From NCBI RefSeq assembly GCF_039975415.1, contig NZ_JBDWHD010000009.1: a stretch of 64,000 nucleotides of DNA, one strand, 5' to 3'. The notes beneath the pieces are model-generated. The model had not been told where the DNA came from, searched no databases, and worked only from the letters and a program-made list of their open reading frames with translations. Source of the stretch: Ascidiaceihabitans sp039975415 (lineage in GTDB: Bacteria; Pseudomonadota; Alphaproteobacteria; Rhodobacterales; Rhodobacteraceae). Position 1 is the first letter of the stretch, and each line of letters begins with the position of its first letter. Shown here piece by piece: positions 36,569 to 45,711 of the stretch. The position numbers and the translations under genes are program-made.

Positions 36569-37684
36569 TTAGAATTCGACAACCGCGCGGATGGATTTAC
36601 CCTGATGCATCAGGTCAAAGCCGTGGTTGATCTCGTCCAACGTCAATTTGTGCGTGATCATCGGATCGATTTCAATTTTTCCGTCCATGTACCAATCGAC
36701 GATTTTTGGAACGTCCGTGCGGCCCTTGGCCCCGCCAAAAGCTGTGCCGCGCCATGAACGGCCTGTGACCAATTGGAACGGACGGGTCGAGATTTCAGCA
36801 CCGGCAGGGGCCACGCCGATGATGATGCTTTCGCCCCAACCCTTATGCGACGCCTCAAGCGCTGTGCGCATCACGTTGACGTTGCCTGTGGCATCAAATG
36901 TATAATCAGCACCGCCACCTGTCAGCTCCACCAGATGGGCCACCAAATCGCCCTCGACTTTGGAAGGGTTCACGAAGTCGGTCATGCCGAAATGTTCGCC
37001 CATGGTGACTTTGTCGTCGTTCAAATCCACACCCACGATCTGGTCGGCGCCGGCCAGTTTCAAGCCCTGAATCACGTTTAGACCAATGCCGCCCAGCCCA
37101 AAAACGATCGCGCGGCTGCCGATTTCAACTTTGGCTGTGTTGATGACAGCGCCGATGCCCGTGGTCACGCCGCACCCGATGTAGCAGATTTTGTCAAACG
37201 GTGCGTCTTTGCGCACCTTGGCCAGTGCGATTTCGGGCACAACCGTGTGGTTGGCGAAGGTCGAGCAGCCCATGTAGTGGTGGATCGGGGTGCCATCCAA
37301 CATGGAAAAGCGGGTGGAGCCATCGGGCAACAAGCCTTGGCCTTGGGTGGCGCGCACCTTTTGGCACAGGTTGGTTTTGGGGTTCAGGCAGTATTCGCAT
37401 TCGCGGCATTCCGGCGTGTAAAGCGGGATCACGTGATCGCCAACTTCCAGCGTCGTGACGCCTTCCCCGACTTCGATCACAACGCCCGCGCCCTCATGGC
37501 CCAGAATGGCCGGAAAAATGCCTTCGGGGTCATCACCGGAACGGGTAAATTCGTCGGTGTGGCACAGACCTGTGGCTTTGATCTCTACCAACACTTCGCC
37601 TTTGCGCGGTCCGTCCAGATTCACTTCCATAATTTCAAGTGGCTTGCCAGCGGCAACGGCAACAGCAGCACGGGTGCGCATCAT
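36569..37684 (-). CDS. frmA: S-(hydroxymethyl)glutathione dehydrogenase / class III alcohol dehydrogenase
   Basis: A 371-aa zinc alcohol dehydrogenase. Catalytic zinc ligands occur in GLCHTDE and GHEGAG. The structural-zinc cysteines are in CRECEYCLNPKTNLC and the NAD loop is GLGGIGLNVIQG. The sequence closely follows the glutathione-dependent formaldehyde dehydrogenases (RAAVAVAAGKPLEI start). It oxidises S-hydroxymethylglutathione to S-formylglutathione in the cytoplasm. ATGs at 37684 and 37681 are both possible. Located next to an IclR regulator and alcohol-oxidation genes. Confidence 0.95.
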   Translation of the reverse strand: MMRTRAAVAVAAGKPLEIMEVNLDGPRKGEVLVEIKATGLCHTDEFTRSGDDPEGIFPAILGHEGAGVVIEVGEGVTTLEVGDHVIPLYTPECRECEYCLNPKTNLCQKVRATQGQGLLPDGSTRFSMLDGTPIHHYMGCSTFANHTVVPEIALAKVRKDAPFDKICYIGCGVTTGIGAVINTAKVEIGSRAIVFGLGGIGLNVIQGLKLAGADQIVGVDLNDDKVTMGEHFGMTDFVNPSKVEGDLVAHLVELTGGGADYTFDATGNVNVMRTALEASHKGWGESIIIGVAPAGAEISTRPFQLVTGRSWRGTAFGGAKGRTDVPKIVDWYMDGKIEIDPMITHKLTLDEINHGFDLMHQGKSIRAVVEF

Positions 37685-37760
37685 CAGTTCTCTCCCAAAA
37701 ACGGTATGTTATTGGGCACGATCAAGGCCAGTCGCGGCCCGCATTGTCAAGACATCCGGC

Positions 37761-38540
37761 TTAATTCAGTAGCAATTCAGACAGTTTTTCAGCGCCTTCC
37801 CGAAGCGTCGGCAGGTGCTGTTGAATTTGCTCAAGCGACAACCGCTGCATCGGGGTGTGCGCAGACAGGGTTGAGACCAGTCGCCCCTGATCGTCCAGAA
37901 TGGGCACTGCGACGGCGACCATGCCTTCCATAAATTCTTCGTTGTCCGTGGCGTAGCCCCGTTTGCGAGTCGCACTTAGCTCTGCCTTTAAAGCACTTGG
38001 GTTTGTGATGGTTCTTGCTGTTCGCGCTTCAAGAACCTGCGCGTTCAAAAAGCGGTCAATGTAGCGCGGGTTCAATGAACTGAGGTACATTTTGCCGGAT
38101 GCCGTGCAGTGGAAAGGCACCTGGGTGCCGATGGGCAACTGGATGCGCAGCGGCCATTTTGTTTCGATGCGGTCAAGGTAGATCATGCCATCGCGATCAG
38201 GAACGGCGATGTTGCAGGTCTCTTCGACGCTTTCCACAACCGAATTCAGGATCGCCAAACGCACGGTGCGCAGCCGTTGCGAGCTAAGTGTGTTGACAGA
38301 CAACCGACGCAAACGCGGGCCCGGACCGTAACTGCGGCCATCAATGTCGCGTTGCAAAAAGCCTTCGGATTCAGCGGTGTGGAAAAGGCGATGAACTGTG
38401 GGTTTCGGCAACCCGAGTGCTTCGACAAGATCGGCAGGGGTGACCGGAACACCGGCCTTTGCAACCTCTTCTAGAAGCAACAGCAGTCTCAGGTTTGTCG
38501 GAATTTGCCCCGGCTTTCCAGAGGTATCTTCAGCAGTCAT
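37761..38540 (-). CDS. IclR family transcriptional regulator
   Basis: A 259-aa regulator. The N-terminal winged helix (about 12-75) contains VTPADLVEALGLPKPTVHRLF. The C-terminal ligand-binding GAF-like IclR domain (about 90-255) contains QLPIGTQVPFHCTASGKMYLS. IclR proteins usually control nearby catabolic operons in response to a small acid. Likely targets are the TRAP transporter genes upstream and/or the GMC oxidoreductase. Confidence 0.92.
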   Translation of the reverse strand: MTAEDTSGKPGQIPTNLRLLLLLEEVAKAGVPVTPADLVEALGLPKPTVHRLFHTAESEGFLQRDIDGRSYGPGPRLRRLSVNTLSSQRLRTVRLAILNSVVESVEETCNIAVPDRDGMIYLDRIETKWPLRIQLPIGTQVPFHCTASGKMYLSSLNPRYIDRFLNAQVLEARTARTITNPSALKAELSATRKRGYATDNEEFMEGMVAVAVPILDDQGRLVSTLSAHTPMQRLSLEQIQQHLPTLREGAEKLSELLLN

Positions 38541-38618
38541 TCACGCTTCCCACTTTGTCAGAACACTGGCCAGCAAAACCGGCCAGTGCGTTCTTTATAG
38601 GTCACTCACGTCATGTGT

Positions 38619-39983
38619 CTATCGTGCCATCTGTGCAGGCAACCAAGTTGCAAGTTCAGGCACCAAGGCAACAAACAGCCAGACCGCAATCAGCGAAACC
38701 AGATACATCGTCGAGTACCGCAGAAGCCGGAAGTAAGGAACCCCGGTCACACCAGACGCCACGTAAAGGTTCAGACCGTAAGGCGGCGTGATAAAGCCGA
38801 TCGATGCCCCCACAAGGAACACAACCGAGAAGTGGATCGGATCAACGCCAACGCTGGCCGCAATCGGTGCCAGGATCGGTGCAAGGATGATTGTGACAGG
38901 CAGGGATTCAAGGATCATCCCCGACACAAACACAATCGCCATGGATGCAAACAGCACCGGATAGTAACCGCCCATACCGCGCAACAGCTCTCCGATGACT
39001 TCGGACGCACCAAGCGCCCCAAGGACCTGTTGCATCACGATAGACACCGCGATCAACGGCGTCAGGATGCCCGCAATTTGTGCAGACCGCACAACAACCG
39101 CTGGCACATCACGCAACCTGAAACCTTCGACAACAACCATCGCCCCAAAGGGTTTTTCATCAACCGGCGCAGATTGGTCCACCCCCATCAGTTTGTTCAG
39201 CGGGTAGCTGATCACACCGACGATGATCCCGAAGCCAACAGTAACCCCTGCCGCTTCAGTCGGTGAAAACTTGCCCGTGTAGATGCCCCAAAGCACCAAT
39301 CCGATGGCAAAGAAGCCAAGCCAAGCGCCGACAGCCGTTTTGAACACCCGAAACGGTGACAAAGCGATCAGGATGCCCCACTTGTTGATGGTGGACACGA
39401 TGAAGCACATTGCCATCATCGCAAAGACCATCAACGATCCGGGGATGATCCCCGCAATGAACAGATCCGAGATCGGCAAGTTCATCAAGAAGCCATAAAC
39501 GATGAAAATGATCGACGGTGGGATGATGATCCCAACAGTCCCGCCCGCCGCAGCCGTTGCCGCAGAAAAGCGTTCATCGTAGCCACCGTTGGTCATTTCG
39601 GGGTGCAACATCGAACCGATTGTGGCCGTTGTGGCAGAGTTTGAGCCCGAGATCGCCGCAAACAAGCCGCAAGCCCCGATGGCCGCCATCGCCAGACCAC
39701 CGCGCAGCCAACCAAGGCAGGCATAGGCAAAGTCCGATAATCTTTTGGCGATCCCTGATTTATTGATCAGATCCCCTGTCAGAATGAACAAAGGCATCGC
39801 AAGCAGCGCAAAGCCGTCTTTGAACACGTTCAGCAATTCGTTTCCTGCGTTGTCCAAGGTCAGGCCAATCACAAGGCTACAGCCCACCGACCAGTAAAAG
39901 ATCACCAGCAAAACCGGTGTCCCCAACATAAACAAGACCGTTACAGCCAGAGAAATAAATGTAATCCACGTTCCATCGGTCAC
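38619..39983 (-). CDS. dctM: TRAP transporter large permease (DctM)
   Basis: A 454-aa, roughly 12-helix membrane protein of the TRAP large-subunit family, with the typical SGSNSATTATIGSMLHPEM and IIPPSIIFIVYGF motifs. It starts with GTG at 39983, overlapping the stop of the small permease (TAGTG). It carries out sodium-coupled solute uptake together with the small permease and the binding protein encoded at 40771. Confidence 0.93.
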   Translation of the reverse strand: MTDGTWITFISLAVTVLFMLGTPVLLVIFYWSVGCSLVIGLTLDNAGNELLNVFKDGFALLAMPLFILTGDLINKSGIAKRLSDFAYACLGWLRGGLAMAAIGACGLFAAISGSNSATTATIGSMLHPEMTNGGYDERFSAATAAAGGTVGIIIPPSIIFIVYGFLMNLPISDLFIAGIIPGSLMVFAMMAMCFIVSTINKWGILIALSPFRVFKTAVGAWLGFFAIGLVLWGIYTGKFSPTEAAGVTVGFGIIVGVISYPLNKLMGVDQSAPVDEKPFGAMVVVEGFRLRDVPAVVVRSAQIAGILTPLIAVSIVMQQVLGALGASEVIGELLRGMGGYYPVLFASMAIVFVSGMILESLPVTIILAPILAPIAASVGVDPIHFSVVFLVGASIGFITPPYGLNLYVASGVTGVPYFRLLRYSTMYLVSLIAVWLFVALVPELATWLPAQMAR

Positions 39984-40654
39984 TACGCTTCTCCCCCGAT
40001 TACCGCTTGTTCGATCAGCGTTTCGTTGTTGCGGAAACGGCCAAGATCAATCAACGCGTTGCTCAGAACGCGGCCCGCCATCATGATGAAACACAAAGGC
40101 ATCGTTATGATGAACCACCAGCGCATCACGCCGTCGGTGCCCAGAACAATCTGGAAGTTATCATAGGTGTTGATTGTGATCCGCGACATGGTTGTCACGC
40201 AGATGATGCAGAAGATGAACCAAAGCACATTGTCCATCAACAGGCTGTAGTATTGGCCCTTGTGGCTGAATTTGGTGCGAAATTCGCTAAAGCTGAGGTG
40301 CGTGCGCAGTTTCACATTATACGAACACCCGTACCACGACATGATCATGAAGATCAGCGGCGGGATGGTTGTGGACCACGGCACCTGACTGGAAAAGACA
40401 AAGCGCTGGATCACACCGACAAAAATGATAAGCGCAATAAGAATGTAAGCCGTTACAGCCACAGTGCGCTCAAGGTGACGGTCCAGAAACGGAAACGCCT
40501 TGTACAAATAGTGCACAGCAATCGCGCCAATAACAGTGAGCGGGCCGAAAACCAGCCACGCTGCATCTGATCGATACGCTTGTGTAACCTTGAAATTAAT
40601 ATCGCCACTCAACGTCGCGGTGACGATGGTGACCATGTCTGACCAGATCGACAT
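39983..40654 (-). CDS. dctQ: TRAP transporter small permease (DctQ)
   Basis: A 223-aa protein with four predicted helices and the DctQ-type WSTTIPPLIFMIMSWYGCS segment (usual form W-e-E-----l--w--f-G). It is somewhat longer than the usual 160-200 aa because of an N-terminal extension. It is coupled to dctM by overlap and lies 116 bases downstream of the binding-protein gene, with a terminator in between. Confidence 0.88.
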   Translation of the reverse strand: MSIWSDMVTIVTATLSGDINFKVTQAYRSDAAWLVFGPLTVIGAIAVHYLYKAFPFLDRHLERTVAVTAYILIALIIFVGVIQRFVFSSQVPWSTTIPPLIFMIMSWYGCSYNVKLRTHLSFSEFRTKFSHKGQYYSLLMDNVLWFIFCIICVTTMSRITINTYDNFQIVLGTDGVMRWWFIITMPLCFIMMAGRVLSNALIDLGRFRNNETLIEQAVIGGEA

Positions 40655-40716
40655 CTGGCGTCCCTCCCTATGATTTCGTTGCGCCCACCAAGCCGCTTAA
40701 ATGCGATCTTTGGGAC

Positions 40717-40745
40717 AAAAAAACCGGCCCGAAATCTCGGACCGG
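40717..40745 (-). terminator. Attenuating terminator between TRAP binding-protein and permease genes
   Basis: On the minus strand a 9-bp stem (CCGGTCCGA/TCGGGCCGG, one G-T pair) is followed by seven T. It lies between dctP and dctQ, so it probably limits permease expression relative to the binding protein. Confidence 0.8.
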
Positions 40746-40770
40746 CTGATTTTAGACGTGAAGCCGGTAT

Positions 40771-42003
40771 TTAGGCTTTCCACCAGCGACGTGGTTCCAC
40801 GTTCTCTGGCAGTGTGTCGCCATCGATTGTACGCACTTCGTCGTAGATTTCTTGGTAGGTATCCGCACCACCCTGCCAGCCGTTGATGCGCTCGCGCCAT
40901 TCTTCCCACAGCTGCGGTTGGAATTCGGGTGAGCACATTTCTTCGGCTTTCTTCTTCTCTTCGACAGACAAGAATGCGTTACGCACGTTGTTTTGCGCGA
41001 AGATCGTGCCTGGAAGCTGTGGATCGGATTGACCAACAGTTTTAACCAGTGCCGCCTCATTCGCCGCTTGAACGTGTGTTTGGGCCCAGTAAGAGGATTC
41101 CATCACTTCGTCTTGCAATTCGCCAGACAGACCGTCGAAGACGCCTGCGTTCATCGCTGTGTGCTCTGTGCCGCAGAAGAAGTCGAGGTGAACAGACTGA
41201 GATACAACAGGGGACATGTTGGCATATGCCACGGCCGAAGCCCATGTTTCCGCGCCATCAATCAGACCTTGCTTCAGACCATCAAGTGTTTCTTCCCATG
41301 CAACCGGAACCGGGTTCAGGTTCAAAGCCGTCATCGCGATGCGACCCAGCTGAGTGCCTGTGACACGGTTTTTTGTGCCTGCGAGTTGGTCGATGGATGT
41401 GACTGTTTCTTTGCCTTCCCATGCCAGACCCAACTGGATGCCGCGCAATTCAGCGTGGGAGAACAGGAATTTCAGACCATGGCGACGCTCATAAGGCTCA
41501 CGCAAAAGCGCCTGGGACTTAGGAGAGTACAAGAAATGGTATTGGTCCGCACGGTTACGGAACATGTAGGCGTAGTCCAGAACGTTCAGGTAAGGCGCAC
41601 CGCCCGCCGAGTTCTGTGTAGACGCCGCATAGATGTCGATGATGCCCTGCTGGCATTTCTCTACGCAAGACACCTGACCACAGATCTGGTTGTCGCCGAT
41701 GAACTCAACGCGAATCTCACCGTCTGTGCGTGATTCGAGGTCACGCGCAAATTCCAACGCGCCCGCACGTTCGATCAAAAGGTTGCGTGCGTTGAAGCCA
41801 GCCGCGCCAAATTTCAGCGTGTGCTTTGGTTCTTTTGCGAAGCGTTTCTCATATGTGGATTCTGCCGCAGACGCCAAGTTTGCAAGGCTCATCGCCCCAC
41901 CGAAGCCACCTGCCGCCATAAGCGTCGAGCTCATGCCGTAGCGACCTGCAACACGGAACAGATCTCGGCGCGAGATACCCGCTAACTTATTTCCCGTAGA
42001 CAT
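40771..42003 (-). CDS. dctP: TRAP transporter substrate-binding protein (DctP), Tat-exported
   Basis: A 410-aa periplasmic binding protein. The Tat motif SRRDLFRVAGRYG lies at about residues 11-23. The mature domain has TRAP features such as GIIDIYAAS and the helix-5-type VTGTQLGRIAM. A strong GGGAGGA site precedes ATG 42003. First gene of the dctPQM operon. It is longer than canonical DctP (about 330 aa). Divergent from the GMC oxidoreductase gene. Confidence 0.9.
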   Translation of the reverse strand: MSTGNKLAGISRRDLFRVAGRYGMSSTLMAAGGFGGAMSLANLASAAESTYEKRFAKEPKHTLKFGAAGFNARNLLIERAGALEFARDLESRTDGEIRVEFIGDNQICGQVSCVEKCQQGIIDIYAASTQNSAGGAPYLNVLDYAYMFRNRADQYHFLYSPKSQALLREPYERRHGLKFLFSHAELRGIQLGLAWEGKETVTSIDQLAGTKNRVTGTQLGRIAMTALNLNPVPVAWEETLDGLKQGLIDGAETWASAVAYANMSPVVSQSVHLDFFCGTEHTAMNAGVFDGLSGELQDEVMESSYWAQTHVQAANEAALVKTVGQSDPQLPGTIFAQNNVRNAFLSVEEKKKAEEMCSPEFQPQLWEEWRERINGWQGGADTYQEIYDEVRTIDGDTLPENVEPRRWWKA

Positions 42004-42110
42004 GACAATTTCCTCCCATTTGTCAATTATTGAGACTTTTAGTTTCAAAAAACTGTAGTATGACAAAACCAATCTGTATAGGGTTAATTCGAACCAAGGG
42101 AGGATATTTT
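42004..42110. promoter_or_regulatory. Divergent promoter region, TRAP operon / GMC oxidoreductase
   Basis: 107 bases between two divergent starts, each with a GGGAGGA ribosome site. An imperfectly AT-rich palindrome AGTTT-CAAA-AAACT is at 42041-42054, a candidate operator for the nearby IclR regulator. Confidence 0.45.
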
Positions 42111-43706
42111 GTGGAAGCGGACTATATTGTAGTAGGCGCAGGCTCTGCGGGATGCGTTTTAGCGAACCGCCTCAGTGCCAATCCGGCCAACAAAGTCGTG
42201 TTGCTGGAAGCCGGTGGCCGTGACATCAATCCGTGGATCCATATCCCCGTCGGATACTTCAAAACGATACATAACCCCAACGTAGACTGGTGTTACAAAA
42301 CAGAACCTGATCCCGGTCTGAATGGCCGTTCCATCGAATGGCCCCGTGGGAAGGTCCTGGGTGGGTCTTCTTCATTGAATGGTTTGCTTTACGTACGTGG
42401 ACAACCACAAGACTACGACCGCTGGGCACAAATGGGCAATAGCGGATGGTCTTGGGACGACGTGTTGCCGTTGTTCAAGAAAAGCGAAAACAACGAACGT
42501 GGTGCCGATGAATATCACGGCGACAAAGGCGGATTGTCGGTGTCGAATATGCGCATTCAACGCCCGATCACTGACGCATGGGTCGCAGCAGCGCAGGCTG
42601 CAGGCTACAAATTCAATCCCGATTACAACGGCAAATCGCAAGAGGGTGTCGGCTTTTTCCAGCTCACTGCGCGTAACGGGCGCCGGTGTTCGTCGGCAGT
42701 GGCCTTCCTTAATCCAGTGAAATCCCGCGACAACCTACGCATCATCACCCGCGCCCTTGTTCAAAAGGTCAACATCGAGAACGGCGTATGCACCGGCGTC
42801 ACCTACACGGACAAAGGCGGCGTGGAACACACCATAAAAGCCAACCGAGAAGTCATTCTAAGTGGCGGAGCCATCAATTCACCACAAATCCTGATGCTGT
42901 CCGGTGTTGGCGAAGCCGCACAACTGCAAGAGCACGGCATAGAAGTCAAAAGAGACCTTCACGGGGTGGGCAAAGCAATGCAGGACCACTTGCAAGCGCG
43001 CCTTGTCTACAAGTGCAAGGAACCCACTTTGAACGATGAAGTGTCCAGTCTTTTGGGCCAAGCCCGCATTGCGTTAAAGTATGCCACGTCACGCACGGGC
43101 CCCATGGCTATGGCCGCCAGCCTTGCGACTGGCTTTATGAAAACCCGCGAAGACCTTGAAACGCCCGATGTCCAGTTTCACGTGCAGCCGTTGTCGGCAG
43201 AAAACCCGGGCAAAGGCGCGGACAAGTTTTCGGCCTTCACCATGTCCGTGTGCCAATTGCGTCCGGAAAGCCGCGGTGAAATTCGCCTGCAAAGCGCTGA
43301 TGGGAAGGTCTACCCCAAAATCATCCCCAACTATCTGTCCACCGAAACCGATTGCCGCACTGTTGTGGCGGGGGTCAATATTGCGCGAACCATTGCGCGG
43401 CATGCACCACTGGATCAGAAAATCTCAACGGAATTCCGACCCGATCCTGATCTGGATATCAACGACTACGATGCAACACTGGATTGGGCACGCAACAACA
43501 CCGCGTCGATCTATCATCCCACCGGAACCTGCAAAATGGGATCAGGCAGTGACGCAGTCGTGGATGACAAGCTTCGCGTGCACGGGGTTAAGGGCCTGCG
43601 CGTGGCGGATTGTTCGATAATGCCCGAAATCGTGTCCGGCAATACCAATGCACCGGCCATCATGATCGGCGAGAACTGTGCAAAAATGATTCTGGCAGGC
43701 ACATAA
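42111..43706 (+). CDS. GMC family oxidoreductase (choline/alcohol dehydrogenase-like)
   Basis: A 531-aa FAD enzyme. The N-terminal dinucleotide motif is VVGAGSAGCVLANRLS. GMC signature 1 is near GKVLGGSSSLNG and signature 2 near GGAINSPQILMLSG. The catalytic His is in IYHPTGTCKMG and the Asn in GNTNAPAIMIGE. It oxidises a primary alcohol to an aldehyde. The GTG at 42111 with GGGAGGA nine bases before it fits the family start better than upstream in-frame ATGs. The aldehyde dehydrogenase at 47970 could take the next step. Confidence 0.92.
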   Translation: MEADYIVVGAGSAGCVLANRLSANPANKVVLLEAGGRDINPWIHIPVGYFKTIHNPNVDWCYKTEPDPGLNGRSIEWPRGKVLGGSSSLNGLLYVRGQPQDYDRWAQMGNSGWSWDDVLPLFKKSENNERGADEYHGDKGGLSVSNMRIQRPITDAWVAAAQAAGYKFNPDYNGKSQEGVGFFQLTARNGRRCSSAVAFLNPVKSRDNLRIITRALVQKVNIENGVCTGVTYTDKGGVEHTIKANREVILSGGAINSPQILMLSGVGEAAQLQEHGIEVKRDLHGVGKAMQDHLQARLVYKCKEPTLNDEVSSLLGQARIALKYATSRTGPMAMAASLATGFMKTREDLETPDVQFHVQPLSAENPGKGADKFSAFTMSVCQLRPESRGEIRLQSADGKVYPKIIPNYLSTETDCRTVVAGVNIARTIARHAPLDQKISTEFRPDPDLDINDYDATLDWARNNTASIYHPTGTCKMGSGSDAVVDDKLRVHGVKGLRVADCSIMPEIVSGNTNAPAIMIGENCAKMILAGT

Positions 43707-43791
43707 GTCTTCCTTTTTAATGCGCAAAGGATGCGGCGCCCCCGATAGGTCGCCCATTTTGCTTCTTGATCAAACGACAGGACTGTCCAAC

Positions 43792-44169
43792 ATGAAAACC
43801 TCAAAAGACTATATGGAAGATGCCAACGCGGTTGTGCCACGGATCGATTCTGCTGATGCCGTTGCCAAACATGGTGATACAGCCTGCGTCTTTGTGGACG
43901 TCCGTGACAGCGCGGCCATTGCGCAAACCGGCACAATCGCAGGTGCACATCACATCCCGCGCGGTATGTTGGAATTCATCGCCGACCCTGCAACAGGTGC
44001 CTATAATCCTGCCCTGACAAAAGACGCCCCCATTTACCTGATTTGCGCGGCAGGCGGGCAAGCAGCCTTGGCTGGCAAAACGCTGACTGACATGGGGTAC
44101 ACGAATGTCACCAACATCGGCGGCATCTCGGGCTGGAAAGACGCAGGCGGCCCGATTGAAAGCGCTTGA
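43792..44169 (+). CDS. Rhodanese-like domain protein
   Basis: A 125-aa single-domain rhodanese. It has DVRDSAAI near residue 40, GAHHIPRGMLEF, and a catalytic Cys in LICAAGGQAALAGK. The family moves sulfane sulfur, for example from thiosulfate to cyanide or thiols. It is cytoplasmic with no signal. It lies 85 bases after the GMC gene and may be co-transcribed. Confidence 0.88.
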   Translation: MKTSKDYMEDANAVVPRIDSADAVAKHGDTACVFVDVRDSAAIAQTGTIAGAHHIPRGMLEFIADPATGAYNPALTKDAPIYLICAAGGQAALAGKTLTDMGYTNVTNIGGISGWKDAGGPIESA

Positions 44170-44574
44170 TCGTGCATCAAGCCCACCACCTATAGGGGAA
44201 AGTCGGGGCAATTGGCCCGACTCACCCAAACTAATGATCTTGCGATTTGCAGCCAAAAGTTAACACATCCCCACTTTGGCCAAATCTTTTTACCAAAATA
44301 GGCGTTTAATATTCCAACCCACTTTTGGCAATTTACGTTTAAATTCAAAGACCTGATGTATATTTTGGCATGTTCTGTGCGAATTGGGCCGTTTCATACC
44401 CCTTGCCAAGACCCCTGCTGTCGCCAAAAACTTAACCCGTGCGACGGGGGAGAAGTTTATAGACAGCTCTTTAATGTATACGTTAGCGTATTCATTGCGA
44501 ACTGACCCAAATCAAAGAGGTCACTGACCCAACGACATCATCGGCCAAAATGGTCACCTAGGGAGGAATACCAA
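44170..44574 (+). promoter_or_regulatory. 405-base AT-rich regulatory region upstream of TRAP operon
   Basis: No gene is seen. The region is markedly AT-richer than its surroundings. It holds two imperfect direct repeats of 34 bases, 44357-44390 and 44475-44508 (24 identical positions, each starting TGTATA and containing TGCGAA). It also has a TTTGGCCAAA palindrome near 44276-44285 and repeated TTTTGGC words. It ends in a GGGAGGA ribosome site for the binding protein. Confidence 0.5.
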
Positions 44575-45615
44575 ATGAAAACCAACTTTATCGCAGCCGC
44601 TGTCGCGGCCACGGTTGCCGCAACCGGCGCTATGGCCCAAGACACGCTGGAAATGACATCGTCATTCCCGTCAAGCCTGCCCATTCTTGGCACAGCTTCC
44701 GTGGACTTCAAGGATCGCCTGAACTCGATCTCGACTGATGTCCAAATCGAACACTTCGATCCCGGCAAACTGGTTCCGACACTTGAAGCACTGGACGCCG
44801 TGTCCAACGGTTCTGTTGATGCGGCTTTTGCGACATCCGGCTACTGGCAGGGCAAAATCAAATCTGCATCCCTTTTCGCGGCTGTGCCTTTTGGCCCCGA
44901 AGCTGGCGAATTCATGGGCTGGATCCTGTATGACGATGGCGCAGAGCTTTGGCAGGGCATGTACGACCAAGCGGGTTACGACGTCAAAGTCATGCCTTGC
45001 GGTATCATCGCGCCAGAAACATCCGGCTGGTTCAAGAACGAAATCAACGGTGTGGCTGACCTTGAAGGCCTGAACATGCGCTTCTTCGGCCTTGGTGCGG
45101 AAGTTATGCAGCGTTTGGGCGTGTCCACGTCCCTGTTGGGTGCGGGCGACATCTTCCCGGCGCTGGAACGCGGTGCGATTGACGCCACAGAATTTTCCAT
45201 GCCGCGCATCGATGCGCGTTTGGGCTTTCACAAAATCGCCAAATACAACTACTTCCCTGGCTGGCACCAGCCGTCCACGTTGTTTGAGCTGATTGTGAAC
45301 ATCGACGTCTGGGAAGACCTGTCCGAGATTGCACAAAACCAGATCGAGACAGCTTGCTTGGCCAACGTGACGACATCTTTGGCCGAAGGCGAAGCCACCA
45401 ACTATGCGGCGATGGTCGAGAACTCCGAAACGAACGGCGTTCAAATTAAGCAGTGGTCCCCAGAAATGCTGGAACTGTTTGAAAGCACATGGAACGAAGT
45501 TGCGGCTGAGCTGGCAGCGGAAGACGAGTACTTTGCAAAAGTCTGGGCTGATCTGGCCGACTACCGCGAAGGCTACAAAATCTGGTCCAACAACATCTAC
45601 CTGCCACGCAAGTAA
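44575..45615 (+). CDS. dctP: TRAP transporter substrate-binding protein, TakP-like
   Basis: A 346-aa protein with a Sec signal ending TGAMAQ. The motifs DAVSNGSVDAAFATSGYW, RFFGLGAEVMQRLG and FPALERGAIDATEFS follow the TakP (2-oxoacid-binding) branch of TRAP proteins, although the exact ligand is unknown. It is first in an operon with the small and large permeases, followed by a stem-loop at 45636-45664. Confidence 0.92.
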   Translation: MKTNFIAAAVAATVAATGAMAQDTLEMTSSFPSSLPILGTASVDFKDRLNSISTDVQIEHFDPGKLVPTLEALDAVSNGSVDAAFATSGYWQGKIKSASLFAAVPFGPEAGEFMGWILYDDGAELWQGMYDQAGYDVKVMPCGIIAPETSGWFKNEINGVADLEGLNMRFFGLGAEVMQRLGVSTSLLGAGDIFPALERGAIDATEFSMPRIDARLGFHKIAKYNYFPGWHQPSTLFELIVNIDVWEDLSEIAQNQIETACLANVTTSLAEGEATNYAAMVENSETNGVQIKQWSPEMLELFESTWNEVAAELAAEDEYFAKVWADLADYREGYKIWSNNIYLPRK

Positions 45616-45635
45616 TTGCGATGCTTGAACAATTG

Positions 45636-45664
45636 AAAGGCGGCACTTTCGGGTGCCGCCTTTT
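45636..45664 (+). terminator. Stem-loop between TRAP binding-protein and small-permease genes
   Basis: A perfect 11-bp stem (AAAGGCGGCAC/GTGCCGCCTTT) with loop TTTCGG and four T. Probably a leaky terminator or mRNA stabiliser that favours the binding protein. Confidence 0.75.
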
Positions 45665-45711
45665 GAACAAAAAAAGACCCGTCGCCACTGGCCGGTTTGA
45701 GGAGTGAGAGC

